Below the pieces are notes generated by a model. The model saw only the letters and a list, made by a program, of their open reading frames with translations, did no database searches and had not been told where the DNA came from. This document shows, in pieces, positions 34,118 through 44,267 of a stretch of 64,000 nt of DNA. The stretch covers positions 1,178,216 through 1,242,215 of the forward strand of contig NZ_LT717700.1 of NCBI RefSeq assembly GCF_900157385.1. Reading direction: 5' to 3'. Position 1 is the first letter of the stretch, and each line of letters starts with the position of its first letter. This DNA comes from Mycobacterium terramassiliense (GTDB lineage Bacteria; Actinomycetota; Actinomycetes; Mycobacteriales; Mycobacteriaceae). The position numbers and the translations under genes were made by a program.

Positions 34118-34798
34118 TTAGACCCGGTTACGTAACTGCGCCGTGATCACCGGCGCGGGATCGGCCGGCGCGCTGGCAAAGGGCCGAAACACCAACAGGC
34201 AGAGCAGGAAATAGAGGTATCCCAGCGACCACCCGGCCAGCACATCGGTCGGGTAGTGCACGTTCAACGCCACCCGGGCGATCCCGACCAGCACCAGGCT
34301 CAGCGCGGTCACCGCGATCGCGACGCGGCCGAGCGCGCGGCTCAGCATCGGGAGCAGGAACACCAGCAGGGCCAGCAACGCGGACGTCGCCTCCAGCGCG
34401 TGCCCCGAGGGAAACGACCAGGAGGGCACTGCCACCAGCATGGTCGACGGTCTCGGGCGGTCCACCAGGCCCTTGGCCGCCCACGTCACCAACCCGTTCA
34501 GCGGCGCACAGGCGAACAGCACGAGCGCCGCCCGCACGTCGCGCCGCACCAGCGCGGCCACCGTCGCCGCCATCCCTACCAGCCGCAACGTCACCGGCCC
34601 CAGCGCGAACGACACCCCGTCCCAGAAACTCACCCACGCCGGGTGTTTGATGCCGAGGTCGTGGGCGGGGTTCAACAACGACGAGTCGAGGCGCTGGGGC
34701 CAACTCCAGTGCCGGCAGTAGCCCACCCACATGACCGCGTACACGAGCGCGGCGGCCAGGGCGACGCCCACGGCCCAGCCGGTGCGGGGGCGGGTCAT
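34118..34798 (-). CDS. PAP2-family membrane phosphatase (Rv0308-like)
   Basis: 226 residues, five to six membrane helices. Phosphatase motifs: KGLVDRPRP, SFPSGHALE and ARVALNVHYPTDVLAGWSLGY, complete with catalytic His/Arg. Dephosphorylates lipid phosphates such as phosphatidic acid or polyprenyl diphosphate in the membrane. Starts at ATG 34798. Divergent from the Rv0307c-like gene. Confidence 0.92.
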   Translation of the reverse strand: MTRPRTGWAVGVALAAALVYAVMWVGYCRHWSWPQRLDSSLLNPAHDLGIKHPAWVSFWDGVSFALGPVTLRLVGMAATVAALVRRDVRAALVLFACAPLNGLVTWAAKGLVDRPRPSTMLVAVPSWSFPSGHALEATSALLALLVFLLPMLSRALGRVAIAVTALSLVLVGIARVALNVHYPTDVLAGWSLGYLYFLLCLLVFRPFASAPADPAPVITAQLRNRV

Positions 34799-34834
34799 GA
34801 GTCAACGGATACCAGGCCGGTCATACTGGGCGAC

Positions 34835-35317
34835 ATGGCGGTCTTCGTCCGCAGGTTGTTCGGCATCGGCAAGCTTCCCGCCGACCTGCACGCCCAGGTC
34901 GAGGCGGAGGGCCTGATCTACCTCGCCGACTATGTCGCGGTGACCCGGCGCTTCAGCGGCACCATCCCCGGCGTGCGATCGCCGCACAGCGTCGCCAGTT
35001 ACGCCGGCTCGCTGGTCTTCACCTCGGAGCGGGTGCTGGCGACGCTGTCCATGCTGCCCAAGCTGGCCGGGCCCACCGTCGACGCGCGCTGGGACGGACC
35101 GCAGACGGGCGCGGCCAAGGTCGAGATCTCGTCGACCGGTGTGCAGGTCGACGTCGACGTCGCCGAGGTAGACCCGAAGTTCAGCGGGGAGCTGTCGCTG
35201 CACTACAAGGCGGCGGTCCCGGACGAGGTGCTCGCCGAGCTGCCGCGGCGATCGCTGGCCTTCGACATGCCGCCCGAATACGTCTTCCGCGCGGTCGGCG
35301 TCACCTATTCGCCGTGA
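34835..35317 (+). CDS. Conserved hypothetical protein (Rv0307c-like)
   Basis: 160 residues from ATG 34835, same length as Rv0307c. Starts MAVFVRRLFGIGKLPADLHAQVEAEGLIYLADYVAVTRRFSGTIPGVRSPHSVASYAGSLVFTSERVLATLSM and continues as a PH-like all-beta protein (TSERVLATL, SSTGVQVDVDVAEVDPKFSGELSLHYKAAVP). No signal peptide. Unknown function. The next gene (bluB) follows 28 bp later on the same strand. Confidence 0.85.
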   Translation: MAVFVRRLFGIGKLPADLHAQVEAEGLIYLADYVAVTRRFSGTIPGVRSPHSVASYAGSLVFTSERVLATLSMLPKLAGPTVDARWDGPQTGAAKVEISSTGVQVDVDVAEVDPKFSGELSLHYKAAVPDEVLAELPRRSLAFDMPPEYVFRAVGVTYSP

Positions 35318-35345
35318 TCGTCACCGCGCCGATCGCTTTTCTACG

Positions 35346-36011
35346 ATGACTGGTGTGACCGATCCGGCCTTCAGCCCCGAGGAGCGGCGGGCCGTCTATC
35401 GGGTGATCTCCGAACGACGCGACATGCGCCGGTTCTCGCCCGGCGGCGTGGTCGCCGAGGACGTGCTGGCGCGATTGTTGCAGGCCGCGCACGCCGCGCC
35501 CAGCGTCGGCCTGATGCAGCCATGGCGCTTCATCCGGATCACCGACGACACGCTGCGTCGACGCATTCACGCGCTGGTCGACGAGGAACGTCCGCTCACG
35601 GCCGCGGCGCTGGGAGAGCGGGCCGAGGAGTTTTTGGCGCTCAAGGTCGAGGGCATCCTCGAGTGCGCCGAGCTGTTCGTGGTGGCGCTGTGCGACAACC
35701 GCGAGAGGCACGTGTTCGGCCGGCGGACGCTGCCGCAGATGGATCTGGCGTCGGTGTCGTGCGCCATCCAGAACCTCTGGCTGGCCGCGCGCTCCGAAGG
35801 CCTTGGCATGGGCTGGGTTTCCCTGTTCGACCCGCGGCGGTTGGCGGCCTTGCTGGCGATGCCCGCCGACGCCGAGCCGGTGGCCATCCTGTGTCTGGGG
35901 CCGGTGCCCGAGTTTCCCGACCGGCCGGCCCTGGAGCTCGACGGCTGGGCTCTCGGGCGGCCGCTGCCGGAGTTCGTGTCCGAGAACGAATGGGGATCGC
36001 GCGGAGCATAA
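35346..36011 (+). CDS. bluB: 5,6-dimethylbenzimidazole synthase (BluB)
   Basis: 221 residues. Flavin-destructase nitroreductase fold making the lower ligand of vitamin B12 from FMNH2. Features: ISERRDMRRFSPGG at the start, AAHAAPSVGLMQPWRFIRI, and LPQMDLASVSCAIQNLWLAARSEGLGMGWVSLFDP. ATG 35346 or GTG 35355 is the start. Corresponds to Rv0306. In H37Rv I recall it on the opposite strand relative to Rv0307c, so local rearrangement may have occurred. Confidence 0.88.
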   Translation: MTGVTDPAFSPEERRAVYRVISERRDMRRFSPGGVVAEDVLARLLQAAHAAPSVGLMQPWRFIRITDDTLRRRIHALVDEERPLTAAALGERAEEFLALKVEGILECAELFVVALCDNRERHVFGRRTLPQMDLASVSCAIQNLWLAARSEGLGMGWVSLFDPRRLAALLAMPADAEPVAILCLGPVPEFPDRPALELDGWALGRPLPEFVSENEWGSRGA

Positions 36012-36063
36012 CGCCCGCAGGCCGCAGACGCCCTGCTGTATCGTCGCCGGTCGAGGTGACGGT

Positions 36064-37446
36064 ATGACGGCTCAACACGCCAAAGACAACCTGCTGATCG
36101 TGCACTGGCACGACCTGGGGCGATATCTCGGCGCCTACGGCCACCCGGACGTGGCCAGCCCGCGGCTGGACCGGCTTGCCGCCGAGGGCATCCTGTTCAC
36201 CAGGGCCCATGCCACCGCGCCGCTGTGCTCGCCGTCGCGCGGATCGCTGTTCACCGGGCGCTACCCGCAAAGCAACGGGCTCGTCGGCCTGGCGCACCAC
36301 GGCTGGGAATATCGCAGCGGCGTGCGGACTCTACCCCAGGTGTTGTCCGAATCGGGTTGGTATTCCGCCCTTTTCGGGATGCAACACGAGACGTCCTACC
36401 CCAAGCGGCTTGGCTTCGACGAGTTCGACGTGTCCAACTCCTACTGCGACTACGTGGTGGACCGAACGGAGGAATGGCTGCAGGACAGCGCCGAGAACCT
36501 TGCGGGCCAGCCGTTTCTGCTGACCGCGGGCTTCTTCGAGACGCACCGGCCCTACCCGCGCGAACGCTACGAGCCCGCCGACGCCGCGGAGGTCGATCCC
36601 CCCGACTACCTGCCCGACACCCCCGACGTTCGTGGCGACCTCGCCGACTTCTACGGGGCGATCGCCACGGCCGACGCAGCCGTCGGCCGGCTGCTGGACG
36701 CGCTGGCTCATACGGGGCTCGACGCCAACACGTGGGTGGTGTTCTTCACCGATCACGGGCCGGCGTTTCCGCGCGCGAAATCCACGCTGTACGACGCCGG
36801 AACCGGCATCGGCATGATCATCCGCCCTCCCACCAAACGCGCGGTGGCGCCGCGAGTTTACGACGAGCTGTTCAGCGGCGTCGATCTGGTGCCGACCCTG
36901 CTCGGGCTCCTGGGCGTGCACGTGCCGGCCGACGTGGAAGGAATGTCACACGCCGACGCGCTGCTGGCGCCCCGGCCGCACGCCGACCCGGTCCGGCAGC
37001 ACGTGTACACCATGAAGACCTACCACGACTCGTTCGACCCCATCCGCGCGATTCGCACCAAGGAATACAGCTACATCGAGAATTACGCGGCCCGTCCGCT
37101 GCTCGACCTGCCGTTGGACATTCAGGAGAGCCCGTCGGGGCTGGCGGTCGCACCGTTGATTTCGGGCCCGCGCCCCGAGCGCGAACTTTACGACCTGCGA
37201 ACCGATCCCAGCGAAACCACCAACCTGCTGGCGGGTGCCGAGGGCGACGACGCGGACGCGGAAGCGATCGCCGCCGATCTGGCTGTGCGCCTGCATGATT
37301 GGCGCCAGCACACCGGCGACGTCATACCGTCGGAGTTTGCCGGCTACCGCATCGCCCTGCGCTATACCGAGACGTATCTGCAGATTCACCGCACGAAACC
37401 GACCAGCCGCTCGGCGATCGCCGTCGACCGCGGCATCGAGGAATAG
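36064..37446 (+). CDS. Type I sulfatase (Rv0296c-like)
   Basis: 460 residues from ATG 36064. N-terminal NLLIVHWHDLGRYLGAYGHPDVASPRLDRLAAEGILFTRAHATAPLCSPSRGSLFTGR carries the formylglycine sequence C-S-P-S-R and the first metal ligands. The later motif VVFFTDHGPAFPRAKSTLYDAG supplies the second Asp/His set. Hydrolyses sulfate esters after conversion of the Cys by a formylglycine-generating enzyme. No signal peptide. The Stf0-like sulfotransferase that follows in H37Rv (Rv0295c) is missing: only 2 bp lie between this stop and the tam stop. Confidence 0.93.
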   Translation: MTAQHAKDNLLIVHWHDLGRYLGAYGHPDVASPRLDRLAAEGILFTRAHATAPLCSPSRGSLFTGRYPQSNGLVGLAHHGWEYRSGVRTLPQVLSESGWYSALFGMQHETSYPKRLGFDEFDVSNSYCDYVVDRTEEWLQDSAENLAGQPFLLTAGFFETHRPYPRERYEPADAAEVDPPDYLPDTPDVRGDLADFYGAIATADAAVGRLLDALAHTGLDANTWVVFFTDHGPAFPRAKSTLYDAGTGIGMIIRPPTKRAVAPRVYDELFSGVDLVPTLLGLLGVHVPADVEGMSHADALLAPRPHADPVRQHVYTMKTYHDSFDPIRAIRTKEYSYIENYAARPLLDLPLDIQESPSGLAVAPLISGPRPERELYDLRTDPSETTNLLAGAEGDDADAEAIAADLAVRLHDWRQHTGDVIPSEFAGYRIALRYTETYLQIHRTKPTSRSAIAVDRGIEE

Positions 37447-37448
37447 AT

Positions 37449-38234
37449 TCAGCTCCCGGAGCGCTGGGCGCCGCCGACCTCGGCGACGATAAACACCCGC
37501 CGGAACGGGAAGATCGTCGTGCCGTCGGCGCGGGGCGGGTACGCGTCGTCCAGCAGCGGGATGAGCTCGCGACGAAACTGCTCCCAGCCCTCGTCGTCGA
37601 GCCGCTCGCGCACCGGCACCAGCGCGGTGCCGGTGATCCACTCCAACACCGGATTCTCACCGGTCAGCTGATGCAGATAGGTGCTCTCCCACACGTCGAT
37701 CTTGCAGCCGGCGTCCAGCAGCAGGTTGGCGTAGTTGATCGGCGGCTGGACCACCGCGCCCACCCGAAACGGTATGTCGCGCATCAGTTTTGCGTACGGC
37801 TCGCGGCGGGCCAGCGCCCGCACGGTGGCGTGCGAAGGGGTTTCGAAGTTGCCCGGGATCTGCACGCCGATCCACGAGCCGGGCGCCAGCTCGCCGGCCC
37901 ACCGCACCAGCAGATCGGCGTGCTCGGGCACCCAATGCAGGGCGGCGTTGCAGATCACCACGTCGGTGTCGGGTTTGGGCTTCCAGTCCCGCAAGTCGCC
38001 GATGACGGCGTCGATGCCGCGCTCCTTGGCCGCGGCGACCATCTCCGGCGAGCTGTCCACCGCCTCGATCGCCGCCTCCGGCCAGCGCCGGGCCAGGTAC
38101 TTGGTCAGGTGGCCCGGGCCGCAGCCCAGGTCGACCACTCGACGCGCCTGCTTGGCACCCACTCGCGAGACCAGGTCATAGAACGGGCGGCTGCGATGGT
38201 CGGCAAAGGCCAGGTAGACGTCGGGATCCCACAT
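37449..38234 (-). CDS. tam: Trans-aconitate 2-methyltransferase
   Basis: 261 residues, the length of Rv0294. Start ATG 38234 is set by AGGAGGACCGAC just upstream and by [28 protein letters not shown] motif [20 protein letters not shown]; then [56 protein letters not shown]. Methylates trans-aconitate, a by-product that inhibits aconitase. Cytoplasmic. Convergent with the sulfatase. Confidence 0.93.
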   Translation of the reverse strand: MWDPDVYLAFADHRSRPFYDLVSRVGAKQARRVVDLGCGPGHLTKYLARRWPEAAIEAVDSSPEMVAAAKERGIDAVIGDLRDWKPKPDTDVVICNAALHWVPEHADLLVRWAGELAPGSWIGVQIPGNFETPSHATVRALARREPYAKLMRDIPFRVGAVVQPPINYANLLLDAGCKIDVWESTYLHQLTGENPVLEWITGTALVPVRERLDDEGWEQFRRELIPLLDDAYPPRADGTTIFPFRRVFIVAEVGGAQRSGS

Positions 38235-38315
38235 GTCGGTCCTCCTGATCAACACCAGCACCGGTCGAGCTGATAGATAAACCGTATTACCGCATGCGGC
38301 CCCGCCCCCGACCGA

Positions 38316-39530
38316 GTGGGCGATAGCATCGCGTTTGTGACACCGCCCGACCCGGATCCGGTCAATCCCCCGGTTCCCGTTCCGGATGTTCCCGGCGCCG
38401 ACGTTCCCGCCGGTGCCGCGGGATTGCCGCCGCGCTCCGCGCTGTCGCCCCGTCAGCGAATGGTCGTGGAGGCGGCGGCCATCTCCGACCTCGCGCTGCG
38501 CACCGCGGTCGCGTCGGTACTGACCACCACCGTCACGCCGGCCGTGCTGGCCACGTCGGTGCGCTCCGGCAGCGAACGCGACAGCCTGCGCTTCTACGCC
38601 GAGCTCGGCGCCGAACGCGACCCGGGCAAGTCGTTTCCGGCGCCCACCGAGCCGCCCACGGTGACGTCGCGGCCGGCCAATCGGCTCGCGGAGTGGATCG
38701 CCCACGGCACCGTGGACAACATCTCGTTTCCCAGCAGCTTCCGGGCGATCAATCCCGCGCTGCGCACGCGCTGGAGCGCGTTGTCCGCCAACAACATCGT
38801 GCACGCGCAGCACTGGCGTCATGGCGACGGACCGCACCCCACGCTGTGCGTCATCCACGGCTTCATGGGGTCGTCGTATCTGGCCAACGGACGGTTCTTC
38901 ACGCTGCCCTGGTACTACCGTTCCGGCTATGACGTCCTGATGTACACGCTGCCGTTTCACGGCCCGCGGGCCGAAAAGTATTCGCCGTTCAGCGGTTTCG
39001 GGTATTTCGCCGGCGGGCTGTGCGGTTTCGCCGAGGCGATGGCCCAGGCCGTGCACGACTTCCGGTCCATCATCGACTACCTGCGCCACACGGGCGTCGA
39101 GCGCATCGCGCTGACCGGCATATCGCTGGGCGGCTACACCTCCGCGCTGGTGGCTTCCGTCGACGATCGGCTCGAGGCCGTCATCCCCAACTGCCCGGTC
39201 GTGACGCCGTCAACCATGTTCGACGAATGGTTCCCGGCCAACAAGCTCATGGGCCTTGGGCTGCGGATGTCCAAGATCAGCCGTGACGAGCTCGCCGCCG
39301 GATTGTCCTATCACTCGCCGCTGAACTACCGGCCCCTGATCGGAAAGGACCGCCGGATGATCATCACCGGCCTCGGCGATCGGATGGCCCCGCCGGGACA
39401 GGCCGTCACGCTGTGGGAGCACTGGAATCGCTGTGCGCTGCACTGGTTTCCGGGAAGCCATGTGCTGCATGTGAGCCAGCTGGACTATCTGCGCCGGATG
39501 ACCCGGTTTCTGCGCGGGGTCATGTTCTAG
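38316..39530 (+). CDS. Alpha/beta hydrolase (Rv0293c-like)
   Basis: 404 residues from GTG 38316 (GTG 38337 also possible). Pro/Val-rich start, then the hydrolase core: [21 protein letters not shown] with the HGF oxyanion segment, and [24 protein letters not shown] with the nucleophile Ser in GISLGG. A late His in [11 protein letters not shown] completes the triad. Substrate unknown. Convergent with eccE3 (11-bp overlap), marking the end of ESX-3, as Rv0293c does. Confidence 0.88.
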   Translation: MGDSIAFVTPPDPDPVNPPVPVPDVPGADVPAGAAGLPPRSALSPRQRMVVEAAAISDLALRTAVASVLTTTVTPAVLATSVRSGSERDSLRFYAELGAERDPGKSFPAPTEPPTVTSRPANRLAEWIAHGTVDNISFPSSFRAINPALRTRWSALSANNIVHAQHWRHGDGPHPTLCVIHGFMGSSYLANGRFFTLPWYYRSGYDVLMYTLPFHGPRAEKYSPFSGFGYFAGGLCGFAEAMAQAVHDFRSIIDYLRHTGVERIALTGISLGGYTSALVASVDDRLEAVIPNCPVVTPSTMFDEWFPANKLMGLGLRMSKISRDELAAGLSYHSPLNYRPLIGKDRRMIITGLGDRMAPPGQAVTLWEHWNRCALHWFPGSHVLHVSQLDYLRRMTRFLRGVMF

Positions 39531-40512
39531 CGGTTTGCGCCGGCGGCGCCCGGTGGGCTCCGGCCTCCGGAGTCGGCCAGGCCAGTCCCGCCAGGACGCC
39601 GGGGGGCTCGTCGGCGTGTCCGTCGAGGCGTTGCGCCGACGACAGATCCAGCGCGGCCAGCGCGGGCCGGTGGTTACCGCGCTGCGGGGTCAGCCCTGCC
39701 AGCGGCGCCGCACCGGCGGGGGGCGTATCGGTCAAGAACGCGCAGGCGGCCGCGAGGGTGCGGTGGTTTCGGTCGCCGGCGATCTCTAGCGCCGTGCACG
39801 TCTCGCGCACCGGGTACGACCGGATCGCGTCCAGCGTTTCGGCCAATCCACCGTCGACGCGGACCCGATAGGCCGCAATGTAATCCGAGTCGCCGCGCTG
39901 CACACCCCGCCAGGTCTCGCGGGCGTTGGGCGCCAGTAGCCGCGGGACGTCGCCGGGTGCGACGGTGGCGGCGTCCCAGCCGATTTCACGCAGGTGGTCA
40001 GCCAGCCGGCGCGCGGCCACCTGGGCGGTCTCGGTCAGCGGTATCCGCGACGAGCGGGCCTGCAGCGCCGCCAGGTTGTCGGCCGCAGACACCGTGAGCC
40101 CGACCCAGGTCTGGCGCCTCGAGGAGTCGGATGTGTTGTCGCGACTGGTGATTCGGATCTTGTCGGCGCGGACGCCGTAGCGGTCCAGGTAGTCCGCGAT
40201 GAGCTGCAGCGGGAGCACGTCCGAGTCGCCGAGCGGCGGACCGAGTTGCAGCAACGCGGTTGCGCTTGTGGCAGAGCCCGATTCGGGCACGAACCCCCGG
40301 GCGCGCCGCGCCATCGCCAGGCGCCGGCGCAGGATCGTGGTGAGGTGCAGGCCGTGCCACCAGCCGAACAGCACGATCACCACGGCGACCGCGATGCCGA
40401 GCACCCAGTAGTCCCGCGGGGACCGCCAGGGGTATGCCATCGCCGCGGGCACCACGGCCAGCAGCGCCAGCGTGATTCGGCCGGTTCCTGGAGCGGGTAT
40501 CGAGCGGCTCAC
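39520..40512 (-). CDS. eccE3: ESX-3 membrane component EccE3
   Basis: 330 residues (331 in M. tuberculosis). GTG 40512 overlaps the mycP3 stop in GTGA; AAGGAG upstream. Two N-terminal membrane helices (RITLALLAVVPAAMAYPW and WVLGIAVAVVIVLFGWW), then a cytoplasmic domain. Peripheral subunit of the type VII membrane complex that stabilises the translocation pore with EccB, EccC and EccD. Last gene of the operon. Confidence 0.94.
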   Translation of the reverse strand: MSRSIPAPGTGRITLALLAVVPAAMAYPWRSPRDYWVLGIAVAVVIVLFGWWHGLHLTTILRRRLAMARRARGFVPESGSATSATALLQLGPPLGDSDVLPLQLIADYLDRYGVRADKIRITSRDNTSDSSRRQTWVGLTVSAADNLAALQARSSRIPLTETAQVAARRLADHLREIGWDAATVAPGDVPRLLAPNARETWRGVQRGDSDYIAAYRVRVDGGLAETLDAIRSYPVRETCTALEIAGDRNHRTLAAACAFLTDTPPAGAAPLAGLTPQRGNHRPALAALDLSSAQRLDGHADEPPGVLAGLAWPTPEAGAHRAPPAQTART

Positions 40513-41903
40513 GGGGTGGTCTCCTTCTTTCTCACGATCGCGGCGACGGCGGCGACGACCGCGACGACGACGGCCAGCGCGGCGGTCCCGACGAACGCGA
40601 CGGTCCGCGGGGTGGTGTCCTTGGGCGCCGGCGCCGGCGGAACGGTGACCGGCCTGGCCGCCGCCGCGCCGGATGGGTTGCCGGCCGGCAGTTCCCACGT
40701 CAGCGCCGCCACGGGGTCCACCGCGCCGGCGCCGACGACGTTGGAGGGCGCCCGGGCCCCGTTGTGGGCGGTGGCGGTGATGCGGTGCACCACCTGCGTC
40801 GCGGTCAGTTGCGGATACTTGCTGCGCACCAGCGCCGCGACGCCCGACACATAGCCGGCCGCATAGCTGGTGCCGCTCAACGCGATCAACTGCTGGTGGT
40901 CATCGGGCAGGCCGTTGGCGAGGCCGCCGCCGTCGCGGTTGCTGACCGACACGATGTTTTCACCGGGCGCCGCGATGCCCACCCACGGCCCGGCCATGGT
41001 GAATTTCGACGGCTCCGCGTCCGGCGTGAGGGAGGCCGCCGACAGCACGTAGGGCTGCCACCACGACGGGATGGAGACCGACGTGACACCGGCCCAGTTG
41101 CGCGGGTCGTCGGGGCGGCCGAGGTCGGTGAGCGGGTTGGAGTCACAGGACGTGCCGCCGGCGACCGATCCGGTGGGGCCGTTGTTGCCCGCGGCGGCGA
41201 CGATCACCGCGTCCTTGTCCACCGCGGCGTAGCGGAGCGCCGCGCCCAGCGCGGCCTGGTCGACCGTGCGGTCGGCGGGCAGACAGGTGATCGCCGAGAT
41301 GTTGATCACCCGGGCGCCGAGGTCGGCGGCGTGCACGATCGCCCGCGCCAGCGTCGCGACGTCCTGGGATGCCCTGGCCAGCAACGGATCGCCGCCCGGC
41401 GTGCGCGGCGAGAATTTCGCGGACGTCATCCTGATCGAGAGCACCCGCGCGGCGGGCGCCACCCCCGAGAACCCGTCGTCGCCGGGCTGGCCGGCGATGA
41501 TGCCCGCCACCAGGGTGCCGTGCCCGTCGCAGTCGGTCAGGCCGTCGGTGGTCTCGACGAAATCGCCGCCGGGATCGACGTTAGGCAGCCGCGGGCCGGG
41601 CCGCACGCCGGTGTCGATGACCGCCACCACTTGGCCCTCCCCCCGGGAAAACCGCCATGCCGCCGGAAGATTCAGCATCGACTGGCTGGGCGTCGCCACG
41701 GCCGGATCGCTGCCCGGGATGACACCGGAGGCGCTGCAGGGGCCGCGCTGCTCCATCGGCTGCCCGGGCCCCGGGGTGCCGCTCGGCGGCGGCACGCCGG
41801 GGTCCACCTTCGGCTGGTCGACGGCCAGCGCCGACGGACAGGTCCACATCATGGCCGCCAAAGCGGCCGTGACGCAGGCCAATCCGGCTCGGGGCCGCAT
41901 CAT
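40509..41903 (-). CDS. mycP3: ESX-3 mycosin protease MycP3
   Basis: 464 residues. Signal peptide AGLACVTAALAAMMWTCPSALA, subtilisin domain with Asp in VVAVIDTGV, His in DCDGHGTLVAG, oxyanion Asn in AAAGNNGP and Ser in ALSGTSYAAGYVSG, and a C-terminal membrane anchor (TVAFVGTAALAVVVAVVAAVAAIVRKK). Start ATG 41903 overlaps the eccD3 stop. Membrane-anchored, caps and stabilises the ESX complex and trims substrates. Confidence 0.96.
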   Translation of the reverse strand: MMRPRAGLACVTAALAAMMWTCPSALAVDQPKVDPGVPPPSGTPGPGQPMEQRGPCSASGVIPGSDPAVATPSQSMLNLPAAWRFSRGEGQVVAVIDTGVRPGPRLPNVDPGGDFVETTDGLTDCDGHGTLVAGIIAGQPGDDGFSGVAPAARVLSIRMTSAKFSPRTPGGDPLLARASQDVATLARAIVHAADLGARVINISAITCLPADRTVDQAALGAALRYAAVDKDAVIVAAAGNNGPTGSVAGGTSCDSNPLTDLGRPDDPRNWAGVTSVSIPSWWQPYVLSAASLTPDAEPSKFTMAGPWVGIAAPGENIVSVSNRDGGGLANGLPDDHQQLIALSGTSYAAGYVSGVAALVRSKYPQLTATQVVHRITATAHNGARAPSNVVGAGAVDPVAALTWELPAGNPSGAAAARPVTVPPAPAPKDTTPRTVAFVGTAALAVVVAVVAAVAAIVRKKETTP

Positions 41904-43330
41904 CGATTGAGCACCCAGGCGAACAGACCGACCAGGTAGGCCATCACGGGGATCAGCGAGGCGTCGAGTCCGGCGGCGACAAAGCCCACCAGCCGACGCA
42001 GCGGCAGCGAGTAGCTTTCCGGCGCGGCGATGCGCGGATTCAGCGCCACCACCACCCACACCAGCGCGAGCGCGACGAGCACCAGGGCGGCGCAGAGCGC
42101 GGCGGCGTACCGCCCCGTCGCGGTGTAGAGCACCAACAGGACACCGGCGACCAGGTACGGCTGGGCGAGCAGCCAGGCCTTGCAGGCGGCCGAGTCCCAC
42201 ACGCGGGCGCGCAGCACGGACGTCACCGCGGTCGCGCCGACCACATACCAGCCGAAGCCCCCCACCGATTCCGGGCGCAGCGCGATCGCTACCGAGCCCA
42301 GCGCGCTGAGCAACACCGCGGCGGCGATGAACCCGCTTTGATGGGCGTCGCCGATCCGCACCCGCCGCGGCAGGTCCTCGAGCACGCGCAACGACGGCGC
42401 CGACGGGGTGGGATCGCCGGGCGCCGGAATCACGGGCAGCGGGAAGCGCGCCCACAGCGCCGACAGCGGAGCGGCCTCGACGGTGACCAGCAGGGCCGCC
42501 ACGATAAGCCCGCAGCCGAGGGTCAGTATCGGTAAATGCCAGAGCAATTCGGCGCCGGCGGCCAGCGACACCCCGGCGCCGACGGTCGCGGTCGTGGTGA
42601 AGAAGCCCACGACCCGCTCGCGCTCCGGGCCGGGGACCATCAGGGCGATCAGCGACCACGCGGTGACGCCGGCCGCTGCCAGCATCAGCTGCGCCGGGGA
42701 GAACCCGCCGGGCACCGCCAACACCAGCGCGGCGCCGACGGGCACGAGGGCCGCGATCGACAGCGCCATTCCGGCGCGCGGGGAACGCGCCGTGCTCAGC
42801 AGGCCGATCACCCCGGTCAGCGCCGCGATCGCGGCGACCGCGACCAGCCCGGACAGCGCGCCGGTGGCCACCCGGTAGGTGACGCCCAGACCGGTCCCCA
42901 GGAAGGCCACGGCGATCGCGCCGGCCAACGCCGCACGCTGGATATGCGCTGTGCCCCAGGGCCGCAACCGGGAGGCCGAGAAGATCATGGCGGCATCGGC
43001 GATGTCCTCGACGATGCCCGGCGCGGCCGGCCCGGCGGGCACCGGCTGCAGCGCCAGCAGGTCGCCGTCGACGACTCCGACGGTGTCCAGGCTGGCGTCC
43101 AGGCTGAACGGCGCGCCGCCGATCGGTGCCAGGCTCAGGTGGGTGGCCGCGAGGCCGTCTAGGGCGTCCTCGGTGTCACCGTTGCTGGCCGCCGGGGCCG
43201 CCAAACGCTTGACCGCCGGCAGGATTTCGCGCAGCGGGAGCTCGGCCGGCAGGGCCATCTCCGTCAGCCTGCTGTCCGCGAGGATGGCGACGCGCACGAT
43301 CGGCATCACGGCGCCGGACGTCACTGACAT
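41900..43330 (-). CDS. eccD3: ESX-3 membrane channel component EccD3
   Basis: 476 residues. N-terminal ubiquitin-like domain (MPIVRVAILADSRLTEMALPAELPLREILPAVKRLA) followed by eleven hydrophobic segments from about residue 130. EccD forms the membrane raft of the ESX pore. ATG 43330 is preceded by a purine run AGAGAAGAGAGAA. ATGA overlap with mycP3 indicates coupling. Confidence 0.95.
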   Translation of the reverse strand: MSVTSGAVMPIVRVAILADSRLTEMALPAELPLREILPAVKRLAAPAASNGDTEDALDGLAATHLSLAPIGGAPFSLDASLDTVGVVDGDLLALQPVPAGPAAPGIVEDIADAAMIFSASRLRPWGTAHIQRAALAGAIAVAFLGTGLGVTYRVATGALSGLVAVAAIAALTGVIGLLSTARSPRAGMALSIAALVPVGAALVLAVPGGFSPAQLMLAAAGVTAWSLIALMVPGPERERVVGFFTTTATVGAGVSLAAGAELLWHLPILTLGCGLIVAALLVTVEAAPLSALWARFPLPVIPAPGDPTPSAPSLRVLEDLPRRVRIGDAHQSGFIAAAVLLSALGSVAIALRPESVGGFGWYVVGATAVTSVLRARVWDSAACKAWLLAQPYLVAGVLLVLYTATGRYAAALCAALVLVALALVWVVVALNPRIAAPESYSLPLRRLVGFVAAGLDASLIPVMAYLVGLFAWVLNR

Positions 43331-43375
43331 GGTTCTCTCTTCTCTATTTCGTTGCTGTATCTGAACGTTGGGCGT

Positions 43376-44257
43376 TTATGAACTCTGTGGGGAAAAGTCT
43401 CGGGACAGCCGCCGGCCGGGGAACCACTGGCCCTCCGGCAGCAGGCCGACCAGCTGTTCGACCGCGACGGCGATGGCAAACGGCGTGCCCGGGGCGAAAG
43501 TGGAGACCCACTCGCCGTCAAAGGCGCGCGACGGGCTGACCAGCACCCGGCCCGCGGCGGTGTCGACGATGCTCATCCCGACCTCGGTGGTCGAGTGCTG
43601 CCCGTCGCAGTGGGAGCCGGCGACGATCTCGACGTAGCTGCGCGGGCCGGAGAACACCGACTCCACGACCGGTCGCGCCGACGCCGGAATGCCCAGATAG
43701 TCAACGACTTCCGCCAGCGAAGCGCCGGACCGCAGCCGTTCGTCGGCCCGGGCCCCCACCCGCATCGGCATGCTGAACTCGTCGAACCGGGCCGGCGGCC
43801 GCTGCGCCAGCCCGACGCCGAGGACCGGGACCAGCCCCCGCGCGTCGTCGATCTCCATGGCGGTGAAGGTGACCAGCTGGGCGCTGCGCAGCGCCACGAC
43901 GGTTTGCAGCGCCGTGCCGCTCCCACCGGTGCAGCGCTGCGCGACCACGCCACGCAGCAACTCGCCGGCGCCGGTGGCCGCCCCGGATCCCACGTACCGG
44001 AGGTCGAGCCACCGGTCCGGGAAGCACACCGTCTTGATCCAGCCGGCGACCGCCGCGTTGACGAGCCCGTCCCCCGACACCAGACCCATCCGGGTCAGCT
44101 CGGCGCGCTGCCGCTCGAAGAACTCGGCGCGCTGCGCGGCGTCGCGATAGGGCGTGGTGATCGCGAGAACCCACGGGAAGCTGCCCGCCCCAGTGGTTTC
44201 CGCGATATACCACGCGTGGTCAACCGTCAGCTCGACGGCGTTTGGTGCTGCGTTCAT
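43376..44257 (-). CDS. espG3: ESX-3 specific chaperone EspG3
   Basis: 293 residues (295 in M. tuberculosis). Starts [37 protein letters not shown]. Cytoplasmic chaperone that binds the tip of PPE proteins of its own ESX system, here PPE4 with PE5 and perhaps PPE3. ATG 44257 lies 11 bases after the esxH stop. Confidence 0.95.
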   Translation of the reverse strand: MNAAPNAVELTVDHAWYIAETTGAGSFPWVLAITTPYRDAAQRAEFFERQRAELTRMGLVSGDGLVNAAVAGWIKTVCFPDRWLDLRYVGSGAATGAGELLRGVVAQRCTGGSGTALQTVVALRSAQLVTFTAMEIDDARGLVPVLGVGLAQRPPARFDEFSMPMRVGARADERLRSGASLAEVVDYLGIPASARPVVESVFSGPRSYVEIVAGSHCDGQHSTTEVGMSIVDTAAGRVLVSPSRAFDGEWVSTFAPGTPFAIAVAVEQLVGLLPEGQWFPGRRLSRDFSPQSS

Positions 44258-44267
44258 CAGGCGGGGG

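Noticed and set aside
37449..39089. 546-residue frame extending tam upstream
   Set aside because: The first 285 residues are antisense to the alpha/beta hydrolase; AGGAGG and family length fix the start at 38234.
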